Positions 8,994 to 17,798 of a stretch of 64,000 bases of DNA are shown one piece after another. Below the pieces are notes generated by a model. It made no database searches and was not told where the DNA came from. It saw only the letters and a program-made list of their open reading frames with translations. The position numbers and the translations under genes are program-made. The first letter of the stretch is position 1, and each line of letters starts with the position of its first letter. Origin of the DNA: Pricia antarctica (GTDB lineage Bacteria; Bacteroidota; Bacteroidia; Flavobacteriales; Flavobacteriaceae); contig NZ_FNAO01000002.1 in assembly GCF_900101815.1 (NCBI RefSeq), positions 496,001-560,000 of the forward strand, read 5' to 3'.

Positions 8994-9300
8994 GGGGATT
9001 TTGTTTGGTGCAAAAATAGAGATTAAAATAAAAAGCCGAAGTAGATGACATCCTCCAAAGCCAGGGTATCCCTGTTTTCTTTAATTTTTTATTTCCCAAC
9101 AGAAAAACTACCTTGTCGATAGTATACGCTGACTAATGGATATCCTGCAAAATTACAGCTGGTTTTTGGGGAAATGCCCAAATAGGATACTTATTAGTCC
9201 CAAAACTATAGTGCAGGACAAAAAAATATCGGTTTAGGTCATTTATGGAGTAGTTCAACGGCCGCTTAAGCCTTAATTTTGTTATTATACCCTTTATTAA
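8994..9300. other. divergent intergenic region with long inverted repeat
   Basis: This 307-bp gap lies between the divergent siroheme and L-fuconate dehydratase genes and has no convincing ORF. It holds an inverted repeat, GACTAATGGATATCC at 9131-9145 against GGATACTTATTAGTC at 9185-9199 (12 of 15 positions complementary). Inside it is a small TTTGGG/CCCAAA hairpin. TCCTGCA at 9143-9149 can alternatively pair with TGCAGGA at 9212-9218. The stem could be a terminator, an operator or a structured leader. Confidence 0.6.
9274..9281 (+). promoter_or_regulatory. putative -7 promoter box for L-fuconate dehydratase
   Basis: TAATTTTG matches the Bacteroidota -7 consensus TAnnTTTG exactly and ends 19 nt before the ATG at 9301. 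No convincing -33 TTTG is visible at the right distance, so the call is tentative. Confidence 0.45.
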
Positions 9301-10626
9301 ATGAAAAATACCACCCTTATTACAAATATCGTGGTCAAGGACATCCGCTTTCCGACCAGCCGCTCATTGGACGGCTCCGACGCCATGAATCCCGATCCTG
9401 ATTATTCCGCTGCATATGTAATCCTAAAAACAGATCATCCGGATGGATTGGAGGGACACGGTTTGACCTTTACTATCGGCAGGGGCAACGAACTTTGTGT
9501 TGCTGCCGTAAAATCGCTTTCGTACTTGATTGTGGGTAAGACCCTTGAAAGTTTTACTTCGAACATGGGCGATTTCTATAGGATGGTTTCCGGGGATAGC
9601 CAATTGCGCTGGTTGGGGCCTGAAAAAGGAGTCATCCATCTGGCCACGGCCGCTGTGGTCAATGCCGTTTGGGATTTGTACGCCAAGAAGGAAGGCAAAC
9701 CGCTTTGGAAACTCTTGGCCGATATGTCCCCTGAAGATTTGATTTCCTGCGTGGACTTTACCTATATTACGGATGCAATTACACCTGATGAAGCCCTACA
9801 ATTATTAAAAAGCAAAGAATCGTCAAAACAGGAACGTATCGATACATTACTACGGGAAGGCTATCCCGCCTATACCACATCCGCGGGATGGCTGGGCTAT
9901 TCCGATGAAAAGATGCGCCGGCTGTGTCGGGAGGCCAAGGCCGAAGGTTTCGATCATATTAAAATAAAGGTAGGTTCCGATCTGAAGGATGATATGCGTC
10001 GGGCAGCCATTATCCGTGAAGAAATCGGTCCGGATTTAAGACTGATGATGGACGCCAACCAAAAATGGGATGTTGACGAGGCCATTGCCAATATACAACA
10101 GCTGGCGAAATTCGATCCGTGGTGGATCGAGGAGCCTACGAGTCCCGATGATATTCTCGGGCATGCCAAAATCGCCAAGGCCATTGCCCCGATACATGTT
10201 GCTACGGGCGAGCATTGTCAAAATCGGGTGATGTTCAAACAATTGATGCAGGCCCGCGCCTTCGGAATCTGCCAGATCGATAGCTGCCGGGTAGGGGGCG
10301 TCAACGAGATATTGGCAATTTTGTTGATGGCTGCCAAATTCGAAATTCCTGTATGTCCGCATGCGGGTGGAGTGGGTCTTTGCGAGTATGTACAGCATTT
10401 ATCGATGATCGATTATATCGCTGTGAGCGGTTCCCTTGAAAATCGCATAATAGAATATGTGGATCACCTGCACGAGCATTTTCTCGACCCCGTAGTCATA
10501 AAGAACGGAGCCTATATGCCTCCGAAACTTCCGGGATATAGTATCGAGATGAAAGCGGAATCATTAGAAAGTTATCGTTTTCCCGAGGGAAAGATTTGGA
10601 AGGAAATTGCAAAGGAAAAGGAGTAA
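9301..10626 (+). CDS. L-fuconate dehydratase (enolase superfamily)
   Basis: 441-residue enolase-superfamily dehydratase that removes water from L-fuconate to give 2-keto-3-deoxy-L-fuconate. It is closely like human ENOSF1 and bacterial FucD in length and through its whole sequence, for example DAMNPDPDYSAAYV near the N-terminus, LGPEKGVIHLATAAVVNAVW, and SLENRIIEYVDHLHEHF near the C-terminus. Active-site residues are visible: K221-x-K223 (KIK), metal ligands D251 (MMDANQKW), E277 (WIEEP) and E304 (ATGEHC), and H354 (CPHAGG). It is a soluble cytoplasmic enzyme. It sits 141 nt upstream of a FAH-family hydrolase that would act later in the same route. This is one of the firmest functional calls in the window. 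Confidence 0.95.
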   Translation: MKNTTLITNIVVKDIRFPTSRSLDGSDAMNPDPDYSAAYVILKTDHPDGLEGHGLTFTIGRGNELCVAAVKSLSYLIVGKTLESFTSNMGDFYRMVSGDSQLRWLGPEKGVIHLATAAVVNAVWDLYAKKEGKPLWKLLADMSPEDLISCVDFTYITDAITPDEALQLLKSKESSKQERIDTLLREGYPAYTTSAGWLGYSDEKMRRLCREAKAEGFDHIKIKVGSDLKDDMRRAAIIREEIGPDLRLMMDANQKWDVDEAIANIQQLAKFDPWWIEEPTSPDDILGHAKIAKAIAPIHVATGEHCQNRVMFKQLMQARAFGICQIDSCRVGGVNEILAILLMAAKFEIPVCPHAGGVGLCEYVQHLSMIDYIAVSGSLENRIIEYVDHLHEHFLDPVVIKNGAYMPPKLPGYSIEMKAESLESYRFPEGKIWKEIAKEKE

Positions 10627-10767
10627 AACCTTTCGGTCAAAATTATGACGGCGCGGAAATATAAAAATAGCTTTGTATTTTAATGACCGGATAGCGGTTG
10701 GAAAACTTGGACAAAGTTGAAGGTCAATTATCAAAGCAAGAATTAAAAACTTAAAATAGATCAGAAC

Positions 10768-11622
10768 ATGAAATTAATACGATTCGGCGAAGCAGGAAAA
10801 GAGAAAACCGGTGTTCAACTTGAAGACGGCACCCGGTTGGATGTATCCGCTTTTGGCCAAGAGTACGACGAGAACTTTTTTGGAAATGAAGGCATCGCCA
10901 AACTCCAAAAATGGATGGCATCCCACCAAGGGGATTGTCCGAAAATCAGCGGCGATGTGCGTTTGGGACCTCCCTCGGTCAGGCCTTCCAAACTGGTCTG
11001 CGTAGGCTTGAATTACGCCAAGCACGCCGCGGAAAGCGGAATGGACATCCCTGAGGAACCCGTTCTTTTCTTTAAGGCTACCTCGGCAATCGTCGGTCCG
11101 AATGACGACGTGATCATTCCCAAAGGAAGCGTAAAGACCGATTGGGAAGTGGAGCTGGCCGTGGTCATCGGCAAAAAAGCCTCCTACGTTTCCGAGGCGG
11201 ATGCCATGGACCATGTCGCAGGCTATGTGCTGCATAACGATTATAGCGAAAGGGAATTCCAGTTAGAACGTTCCGGCCAATGGGTGAAAGGTAAAAGCTG
11301 CGACACCTTTGCGCCGCTGGGCCCGTTTATAGCGACCAAAGATGAAATCAAAGATCCGCATAACCTCGACCTCTGGCTGACGCTCAATGGCGAAACGATG
11401 CAAAATAGCAACACCTCCGATTTCGTTTTCGATATTCCCAAACAGGTCAGCTATATCAGTCAGTTTATGACCCTACTGCCCGGTGATATTATCTCGACGG
11501 GCACGCCTTTCGGTGTAGGTCTTGGTCTCAAACCCCAGAAATACCTGAAAGCGGGTGATGTAGTCGAATTGGGAATCGAAGGTTTAGGAACCTCGAAGCA
11601 GACGGCGAAGGCTTACGGGTGA
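10768..11622 (+). CDS. fumarylacetoacetate hydrolase family protein, probable 2,4-diketo-3-deoxy-L-fuconate hydrolase
   Basis: 284-residue FAH-family enzyme. Metal-binding acidic residues appear in PEEPVLFFKATSA, the EVELAVVIG motif and the DYSERE segment, and the C-terminal catalytic domain contains STGTPFGVG. FAH-family proteins hydrolyse C-C bonds of diketo acids. Next to L-fuconate dehydratase, the expected substrate is 2,4-diketo-3-deoxy-L-fuconate, giving pyruvate and L-lactate. The substrate is inferred from the known non-phosphorylating fucose pathway and the gene order, not from residues. The start ATG follows a purine-rich stretch and gives the expected N-terminus (MKLIRFGEAGKEKTG). 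Confidence 0.92.
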   Translation: MKLIRFGEAGKEKTGVQLEDGTRLDVSAFGQEYDENFFGNEGIAKLQKWMASHQGDCPKISGDVRLGPPSVRPSKLVCVGLNYAKHAAESGMDIPEEPVLFFKATSAIVGPNDDVIIPKGSVKTDWEVELAVVIGKKASYVSEADAMDHVAGYVLHNDYSEREFQLERSGQWVKGKSCDTFAPLGPFIATKDEIKDPHNLDLWLTLNGETMQNSNTSDFVFDIPKQVSYISQFMTLLPGDIISTGTPFGVGLGLKPQKYLKAGDVVELGIEGLGTSKQTAKAYG

Positions 11623-11770
11623 GAAAGTATAAACAGGGAAAAGCTGTTTTGGTGACGGTCGGCGGTAAATGTTTAAGGCTCAATCCATTGCTAAAGCCAA
11701 AAGGGCCTTGAACCACTTAAAACCTGAACCCCTCGATTCAAATAAACTAACCGCTAAAAATCCAAAAAAA

Positions 11771-13174
11771 ATGGGTGATTCAAAAAACAATTTCGATAGA
11801 AGGAAATTTTTACGGTCCTCCGCTTTGGTCGGGGCCTTTTTAGGACTACCTGGGGCCGCGGCTTTCGGCAAAGCGGATGTGGACAAAGCCATAGAACGGA
11901 TAACCGCTAAGCGTCCCTCACTTGGAAAATCCGTAATAGGTCTTAAAACCGATCCCATCGAACAGGTAAAGGTCGCCTTTATCGGGGTGGGCAACAGGGG
12001 CAGCGGTCACGTTAAGCAAATGACCGCCTTACATCCCAAGGCAACGATAACCGCAATCTGTGACCTACGTGATGAGTATGCCCAGAAATCCGTTGATTTT
12101 GCGAAGGAAAAAGGACAAAATCCCAAAAAATACAGTGGCTCGGAAGATGCCTGGAAAGAAATGGTCAAACGTGACGACATCGATCTGGTCATTATCGCCA
12201 CACCTTGGGACCTGCACGTGACGATGTGCGTCTATGCCATGCAACAGGGCAAACATGTAGCCACGGAAGTACCGGCCGCCTATACGGTAGAAGATTGCTG
12301 GAAATTGGTCGATACTGCCGAGGAGACCCAGCGCAACTGTATGATGTTGGAAAATGTCTGCTATGGCGACGAAGAATTGACACTTTTGCAAATGGTGGAC
12401 CAGGGCTTTTTCGGTACCCTCACCCATGGCGAAGCGGCCTATATCCACGATTTGAGGGAATCGATGTTCAGCAAGACCGGATACTACGACCAATGGCGGA
12501 TACGCCACCACGTAAAATACCACGGCAATCTCTATCCGACACATGGCCTCGGTCCCGTGGCCCAATATATGGGCATCAACCGGGGTGATCGCTTCGGCCA
12601 TCTGGTTAGTATGAGCTCGCTGGAAGCCAGCCTTTCGGAGTATGCGAAAACCGTTGAACCCGATAATGAGTTCTACAATTATACGGATTTTAAGCACGGC
12701 GATATGAACACTAGCTTGATCAAAACGGCGAAGGGACGCACTATTATGGTTCAGCACGACACGGCATCGCCGAGGGTTTACAGCCGTATCAATGCCCTGA
12801 TGGGTACCAAGGCCTATCACGAAGGCTACCCCAGCCGTTTGAGCGTTAACGGCAACCACGAGTGGCTTACCGAGGCCGAACGTGCCGAGATTTTTGAAAA
12901 ATATAAACATCCCATTTGGAACAAACTAAAAGACGAGATAGCCAAAAACGGCGGTCATGGCGGTATGGATTTCGTGATGCTTTACCGGCTCATCGATTGT
13001 TACAACCAAGGAATTATGCTCGATCAAGATGTGTATGACGCCGCCGATTGGTCCGTGGTCACCCCACTTTCGGGCATATCGATCCAGATGGGCAATTCCG
13101 CGGTCAAGTTCCCGGATTTCACACGGGGGAAATGGCAGGAAAATCGGGCGTTGGGTATTATGAAGAATGTTTAG
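11771..13174 (+). CDS. Tat-exported Gfo/Idh/MocA protein of the GH109 type (alpha-N-acetylgalactosaminidase-like)
   Basis: The start is placed at ATG 11771 (MGDSKNNFDRRKFLRS), which puts a twin-arginine signal (RRKFLRSSALVGAFLG) at the N-terminus; the frame is open upstream to 11669 but that part is not protein-like. The mature part has a Rossmann motif (GNRGSGH), then ATEVPAAYTVEDCW and ENVCYGDEELTLLQMV, then YPTHGLGPVAQYMGINRGDR. These segments are typical of family GH109, in which NAD-dependent chemistry cleaves alpha-N-acetylgalactosaminides. GH109 assignment rests on these signature stretches and the length (467 residues). It is followed 25 nt later by a fucosidase gene, so the pair may trim fucosylated, HexNAc-bearing glycans in the periplasm. 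Some family members have other specificities. Confidence 0.88.
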   Translation: MGDSKNNFDRRKFLRSSALVGAFLGLPGAAAFGKADVDKAIERITAKRPSLGKSVIGLKTDPIEQVKVAFIGVGNRGSGHVKQMTALHPKATITAICDLRDEYAQKSVDFAKEKGQNPKKYSGSEDAWKEMVKRDDIDLVIIATPWDLHVTMCVYAMQQGKHVATEVPAAYTVEDCWKLVDTAEETQRNCMMLENVCYGDEELTLLQMVDQGFFGTLTHGEAAYIHDLRESMFSKTGYYDQWRIRHHVKYHGNLYPTHGLGPVAQYMGINRGDRFGHLVSMSSLEASLSEYAKTVEPDNEFYNYTDFKHGDMNTSLIKTAKGRTIMVQHDTASPRVYSRINALMGTKAYHEGYPSRLSVNGNHEWLTEAERAEIFEKYKHPIWNKLKDEIAKNGGHGGMDFVMLYRLIDCYNQGIMLDQDVYDAADWSVVTPLSGISIQMGNSAVKFPDFTRGKWQENRALGIMKNV

Positions 13175-13199
13175 CGATTGCCTAAAACCATCCTTTACC

Positions 13200-15296
13200 A
13201 TGAAGTCCTTACGCTTGTTCTTGATACTGTTATCCTCCATTTACATTTCGTGTGACCCCGTCGGTCCGCCTGCTCCCATAGGTCCCTTACCGTCCGAACG
13301 GCAAATGGGCTGGCAGCAATTGGAGTATTATGCCTTCATCCATTTCAACATGAATACCTTTACGGATATGGAGTGGGGTACGGGCGGCGAATCTCCCGAA
13401 CAGTTCAATCCATCAGCGCTCGATGCCAAGCAATGGGCGAAGGTCGCCAAAGATGCGGGCATGAAAGGCATCATCATCACGGCAAAACATCACGACGGCT
13501 TTTGTCTTTGGCCGACAAAGACTACGGAGCATTCGGTCAAGAATTCCCCATGGAAAGGCGGCAATGGTGACGTAATCAAAGACCTATCAGATGCCTGCAA
13601 GGAATACGGGCTCAAATTCGGCGTCTATCTTTCCCCTTGGGACCGGAATAGCGGAGACTACGGCAAACCGGCATACGTAGCGGACTTCCACGAACAATTG
13701 CGGGAACTATTGACCAACTACGGAGACATTTTCGAGGTTTGGTTCGATGGGGCCAATGGTGGAACCGGCTATTACGGGGGTACGAACGAAGAGCGAAAAA
13801 TTGATAACAAGACCTATTACGAATGGGGAAAGGCCACCAAAATAATCCGGGAGTTACAACCTGATGCCGTCATCTTCAGCGATGCCGGGCCCGATATCCG
13901 ATGGGTGGGCAATGAAGAGGGATATGCCAACGAGACCAATTGGAGCATTATGCGCCGCGACGAAATCTATCCCGGATGGCCGCGCTACAAAGAACTGCGT
14001 TCGGGGCATGAGGACGGAACCCACTGGCTTCCTGCCGAGGCAGACGTTTCTATGCGTCCCGGATGGTACTATCATCCCGCAGAAGACCACCAAGTCAAAA
14101 CCTTGCCCCATCTCTTGGATATCTATTACCGTTCCGTAGGAAGAAATGCAAGCTTGTTGCTCAACCTGCCTGTTGACGATCGTGGATTGGTGCATGAAAC
14201 CGATGTAAAACAACTGATGGCACTACGGCAACAATTGGACAGGGATTTCGAGACCGAACTTGCTAAAAACACCAACGTGAATGCTTCCGATGAACGCAAA
14301 AGTAGTTCGCAGTACGGTGCCAATAATGTAAACGATGGTGATCTCGAAACCTATTGGGCGACCAACGATACGGTAAGCGCTGCATCCATCGATTTTGAAT
14401 TCGCCAAGCCCACCGAAGTCAACCGTATCCTATTGCAAGAATATATCCCGTTGGGGCAACGGGTCAAAAATTTTGTAGTGGAGGCCGAGGTCGACGGCCA
14501 ATGGCGTGAAATCGACGGGCAGACGACCATTGGATACAAGAGAATATTGCGTTTTGATCCCGTTAAGACATCTAAAATAAGAGTCGATTTTCTGGATGCC
14601 AAGGGACCATTGGCCATTTCGAACATTGAATTGTATCGGGCGCCGAACTTGCTCACCCTACCCAACATCCAAAGAAATAGGAATGGGATGGTAACACTAT
14701 CGGTGCCCGACAAAAATGTTGAGGTGCACTATACCTTAGACGGTAGCGAACCCCGGGTGACTTCCCCAAAATTCGAAAAGCCGTTTTTAATCGATGCACC
14801 TACCACGTTAAGGGCCATCGCCTATGATCCCGAATCGGAAGACACGACTGAAAGTACATCCAACTATTTGGATATCGCCAAAAAGGATTGGAAGTTTATC
14901 AAAGTATCCACGGGAAATATTATGGAGGCCGTAAAAGCCATTGACGATAATCCCGATACCTTTTGGGCTACGGCCGAGGGAGCGAAAACACCTCAGGAGG
15001 TGATTATCGACCTTGGGAAAACCCATACGCTGAAAGGCTTTACCTATGGGCCCATACAAGAGCGATATCCTTTTGGAATCATCACTGATTACGAGTTTGC
15101 GGTCAGTTCGGACGGTAGCCGTTGGAAGACCGTTGCCGAAGGCGAATTCGGCAATGTAGTCAACAACCGTATCGAGCAGACTGTCGATTTTGACCCGACA
15201 AATGCCCGCTATATCAAATTGAAGGGCATAAAAGTGAACGGAAAGGATTTTAGAACGTCATTCGGAGAAATCGGAGTAATCACGGAGCGGAATTAA
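13200..15296 (+). CDS. GH29 alpha-L-fucosidase lipoprotein with F5/8C and CHB_HEX_C-type domains
   Basis: The start is ATG 13200 (MKSLRLFLIL), giving a lipoprotein signal ending SIYIS-C; the frame is open upstream over the end of the GH109 gene. The catalytic domain spans about residues 25-360 with HHDGFCLWPTKT and the nucleophile region VWFDGANGG (D183). After it come a discoidin-like F5/8C domain (about 365-475), a chitobiase C-terminal-like domain with VHYTLDGSEP (about 480-570) and a second F5/8C domain with DNPDTFWAT and VIIDLGKTH. GH29 enzymes release terminal alpha-L-fucose, which fits the fucose pathway genes just upstream. The extra domains probably bind glycans. As a lipoprotein it is expected on the outer membrane or in the periplasm. 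Confidence 0.94.
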   Translation: MKSLRLFLILLSSIYISCDPVGPPAPIGPLPSERQMGWQQLEYYAFIHFNMNTFTDMEWGTGGESPEQFNPSALDAKQWAKVAKDAGMKGIIITAKHHDGFCLWPTKTTEHSVKNSPWKGGNGDVIKDLSDACKEYGLKFGVYLSPWDRNSGDYGKPAYVADFHEQLRELLTNYGDIFEVWFDGANGGTGYYGGTNEERKIDNKTYYEWGKATKIIRELQPDAVIFSDAGPDIRWVGNEEGYANETNWSIMRRDEIYPGWPRYKELRSGHEDGTHWLPAEADVSMRPGWYYHPAEDHQVKTLPHLLDIYYRSVGRNASLLLNLPVDDRGLVHETDVKQLMALRQQLDRDFETELAKNTNVNASDERKSSSQYGANNVNDGDLETYWATNDTVSAASIDFEFAKPTEVNRILLQEYIPLGQRVKNFVVEAEVDGQWREIDGQTTIGYKRILRFDPVKTSKIRVDFLDAKGPLAISNIELYRAPNLLTLPNIQRNRNGMVTLSVPDKNVEVHYTLDGSEPRVTSPKFEKPFLIDAPTTLRAIAYDPESEDTTESTSNYLDIAKKDWKFIKVSTGNIMEAVKAIDDNPDTFWATAEGAKTPQEVIIDLGKTHTLKGFTYGPIQERYPFGIITDYEFAVSSDGSRWKTVAEGEFGNVVNNRIEQTVDFDPTNARYIKLKGIKVNGKDFRTSFGEIGVITERN

Positions 15297-15504
15297 GAAG
15301 AATCTTTAAAGAACGAGTGGTCTTAATTTTTTATATCATTGCAGTATCTTTACAGAAGATATTATTGGTTCCTAACAGATGGTCATCCTTCAGAACTAAT
15401 TTTGATTGATGAATTATAAAACATTGTGAGCGTATATCGCTTTGGTTTTTTTTTCGTTATAAAAGAGATATATCGACATTTATTCTAATTAATAAAACGG
15501 GATT

Positions 15505-16692
15505 TTGAATTTGAAACCTGCTTATGTACTTTCTGGTCAACAGCCGGCTTTAGGAGTTGTTCGTGCTCTCGGCGTCATGGGTGTACCGATTGTGGTATTG
15601 CATTACAAAGACGAGGATGTGGCGTATTTGTCCAAATATGTTACGCACAGTGTGGCATCACCACATCCTGAAACTCATGAAAAGGAATTTATTGAGCTGC
15701 TATTGAAAAGTGCCGCCCAATTTGGTGATGGCATTTTATATCCGGCATCGGATGAGACCTTGGTGGCCGTTGTGAAAAATAAGGAAATCCTTGAAAAACA
15801 TTTCAATGTGCCCAGCCCTGATTGGGACGTTGTTCAGAAGTTTATAGAAAAAAAATATACGTACGCAATTGCGGATGAAAATGGAATCCCTGCCCCCAAA
15901 ACAATCACTCCCAGCTGTTTAGAAGATGTTTTGCGTTATGCAGAACAAGTTGATTTCCCGTGTCTTGTCAAACCGAGTCAAAGCCATCTTTTTTTCGATC
16001 ATTTCAAACGTAAAATGTTTGCTGTAGAGAATAAAGACGAATTAATTTCTATCTATAATCAATCTGTCGATGCTGGACTTGAAGTGATGTTACAGGAAAT
16101 TATTCCGGGAGATGATCTGAACGTTGTGAATTACAATGCTTATTTTTGGGAGGGTAAGCCATTGGTCGAATTTACTGCCCAACATATTAGAAACGCCCCG
16201 CCGTGGTGGGGATCACCAAGAGTCGTTTTGAGCAAAGACATTCCAGAGGTCATTGAACCCGGTAGAAAAATTTTACACGCTATGGGTTTTAATGGATATG
16301 CGTGTACGGAATTTAAGAAGGATGAACGAAATGGCATCTATAAACTTATCGAAGTTAACGGACGTCACAACTTGTCAACGAGTCTTGCGGTCGAGTGCGG
16401 AATTAACTTTCCTTATTTACAATATCGACATATACTTGAAAACGAACGACCCTCACAAAGTAGTTATAAAGAAGGTGTTTATTGGCTCGAAATAATATCT
16501 GACATCACAAACAGCATAAAATTTTTTCGGCAAGAGAAATATACCTTATCACAATATCTGCGTCCTTATGTGAAGCCAAACGTATTTGCCACCTTTGCAT
16601 TATCGGATCTTCGGCCGTATCCAAAAAGGATGTTTATTCCGATAAAAAAGGGGTTCCATGCACTATCTAAAAAACTTTTTGGAGGTAAATAA
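15505..16692 (+). CDS. ATP-grasp domain protein (carboxylate-amine ligase-like)
   Basis: 395-residue ATP-grasp protein with an N-terminal pre-ATP-grasp fold (VLSGQQPALGVVRALG), a central ATP-binding lobe (PCLVKPSQSH, then EVMLQEIIPGDDLNVVNYNAY) and the metal-binding region LIEVNGRHNLSTSLAV. These enzymes join a carboxylate to an amine using ATP, and this subfamily is often found in surface polysaccharide or peptide modification loci. The only start codons available after the in-frame stop at 15490 are TTG at 15505 and 15511. It is more AT-rich than the neighbouring sugar genes and has no related gene beside it, which suggests separate acquisition. The last part is basic (PYPKRMFIPIKKGFHALSKK). 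The substrate is unknown. Confidence 0.85.
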   Translation: MNLKPAYVLSGQQPALGVVRALGVMGVPIVVLHYKDEDVAYLSKYVTHSVASPHPETHEKEFIELLLKSAAQFGDGILYPASDETLVAVVKNKEILEKHFNVPSPDWDVVQKFIEKKYTYAIADENGIPAPKTITPSCLEDVLRYAEQVDFPCLVKPSQSHLFFDHFKRKMFAVENKDELISIYNQSVDAGLEVMLQEIIPGDDLNVVNYNAYFWEGKPLVEFTAQHIRNAPPWWGSPRVVLSKDIPEVIEPGRKILHAMGFNGYACTEFKKDERNGIYKLIEVNGRHNLSTSLAVECGINFPYLQYRHILENERPSQSSYKEGVYWLEIISDITNSIKFFRQEKYTLSQYLRPYVKPNVFATFALSDLRPYPKRMFIPIKKGFHALSKKLFGGK

Positions 16693-16769
16693 AACGCTTT
16701 TGTTTACTATTTCTTACAAAATTACCTGCTGTTTTCTACTTTTTTGTTGAACTAAAAGACTATCCGTAA

Positions 16770-16991
16770 TTACCGAAATGGCGAACCTCTTAACTTATCG
16801 AACATTTTGTTGGCTCGCTCGACTGTTTCCTTTGGGACTTGTTCAAATTCCCTTTCAGTGACCTTGTAGACTTTCTGGACACTGTCAAGCTTTTTGTGCA
16901 TCATTTGTACCACATCGGCGTAGGCTTCGTCATCGCTACTGTTGGTCAGTTCCTTGGGATCTTTTTTCAAGATCGTTGAATTTCCAGGCAT
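16770..16991 (-). CDS. small hypothetical protein
   Basis: 73-residue charged protein (MPGNSTILKK start, DKLRGSPFR end), predicted to be mainly helical with a heptad-like middle (DVVQMMHKKLDSVQKVYKV). There is no signal peptide, membrane segment or known motif. Its composition and codon choice look coding rather than random, and no longer gene overlaps it. It stands alone between the ATP-grasp gene and the DUF1080 gene. I do not recognise the family. Confidence 0.55.
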   Translation of the reverse strand: MPGNSTILKKDPKELTNSSDDEAYADVVQMMHKKLDSVQKVYKVTEREFEQVPKETVERANKMFDKLRGSPFR

Positions 16992-17135
16992 TTTGATTTT
17001 TTTGGTTGGGTTTCCTTAGCCTGCCTCGTTCTTTTATGGAGTTTTCACCAATTTTTCGGACACCCCGCATTCTCGGCGTCCCTAACTGATACTAATTGTT
17101 ATTTTGGCCCCGAGGTTTCGTAGGGATTTCATGCC

Positions 17136-17792
17136 TTAAGGCAAAAGTCTTACCCTAATATCCTTGTAAAAAACAACACTGCCGGGGTCATGGCCCTGTA
17201 GGGCGAAAGTGCCCGAGCCCAACACCCGGTTTTTCTCTCCCTCCCCTCGTTTCGGATTATCCGGCTCGGTGTAATCCACGGTCACGATATCGTTGATCTT
17301 AACGATAATCCGTTTCCCTTCAACCTTAATATATTCGGTGTACCATTCGTTGTCCTTTACATAGGTTTCCCTGATGTCAACGATGCCGTATAGACTTCCG
17401 GTACGTTTCCAGTCTTCTTGGGAATTATTGACTTGTACCTCGTAGCCCTGCGAAGGCCAGCCGTCTTCTTGATATGCGGTATGGATGTAGATTCCGGAAT
17501 TGGCTCCCGGTTTCGTCATGACGGTCGCCTTGAACTCGAAATTGGTGAAATCGTGGTTTTCTAACTCCCCCTCATAGAACAGGTGCGCCGTGGGACCGGC
17601 CACTTTGATTGCCCCGTCCGATACGGAAAAAGTATCCGCATGGTTGCCCACTTTCCAACCGTCCAGATTTTTTCCGTTAAAAAGGGAAATCCAATCTTCG
17701 TTTTTTTCGTTGTCCATTTTCTGGGCCGATACCAAGTTGGATAGGCCGAAGGCTAGAAACAGAAGTAGTGCATATTTGAAATTTGTTTGCAT
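17136..17792 (-). CDS. DUF1080 (3-keto-disaccharide hydrolase-like) secreted protein
   Basis: 218 residues with a Sec signal (MQTNFKYALLLFLAFGLSNL, then VSAQ). The mature protein is one DUF1080 concanavalin-like domain: SLFNGKNLDGWKVG at its start, GANSGIYIHTAY and SQGYEVQVNN in the middle, and GTFALQGHDPGSVVFYKDI near the end. Members of this family have been linked to cleavage of 3-keto-glycosides, which agrees with the several Gfo/Idh/MocA oxidoreductases in the window, some of which could make keto-sugars. It starts 6 nt after the stop of the GH3 gene, so the two form one minus-strand operon with the PHP gene. Confidence 0.92.
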   Translation of the reverse strand: MQTNFKYALLLFLAFGLSNLVSAQKMDNEKNEDWISLFNGKNLDGWKVGNHADTFSVSDGAIKVAGPTAHLFYEGELENHDFTNFEFKATVMTKPGANSGIYIHTAYQEDGWPSQGYEVQVNNSQEDWKRTGSLYGIVDIRETYVKDNEWYTEYIKVEGKRIIVKINDIVTVDYTEPDNPKRGEGEKNRVLGSGTFALQGHDPGSVVFYKDIRVRLLP

Positions 17793-17798
17793 TGTGAA

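Noticed and set aside
12065-12910. 281-codon minus-strand ORF inside the GH109-like gene
   Set aside because: It is the antisense shadow of a clear coding frame with family motifs; its own translation shows no family pattern and no plausible start region.
130-15296. A classical polysaccharide utilisation locus
   Set aside because: No SusC/SusD pair, no sulfatase and no anti-sigma or hybrid regulator is present in this block, so the name is not justified from this window alone.
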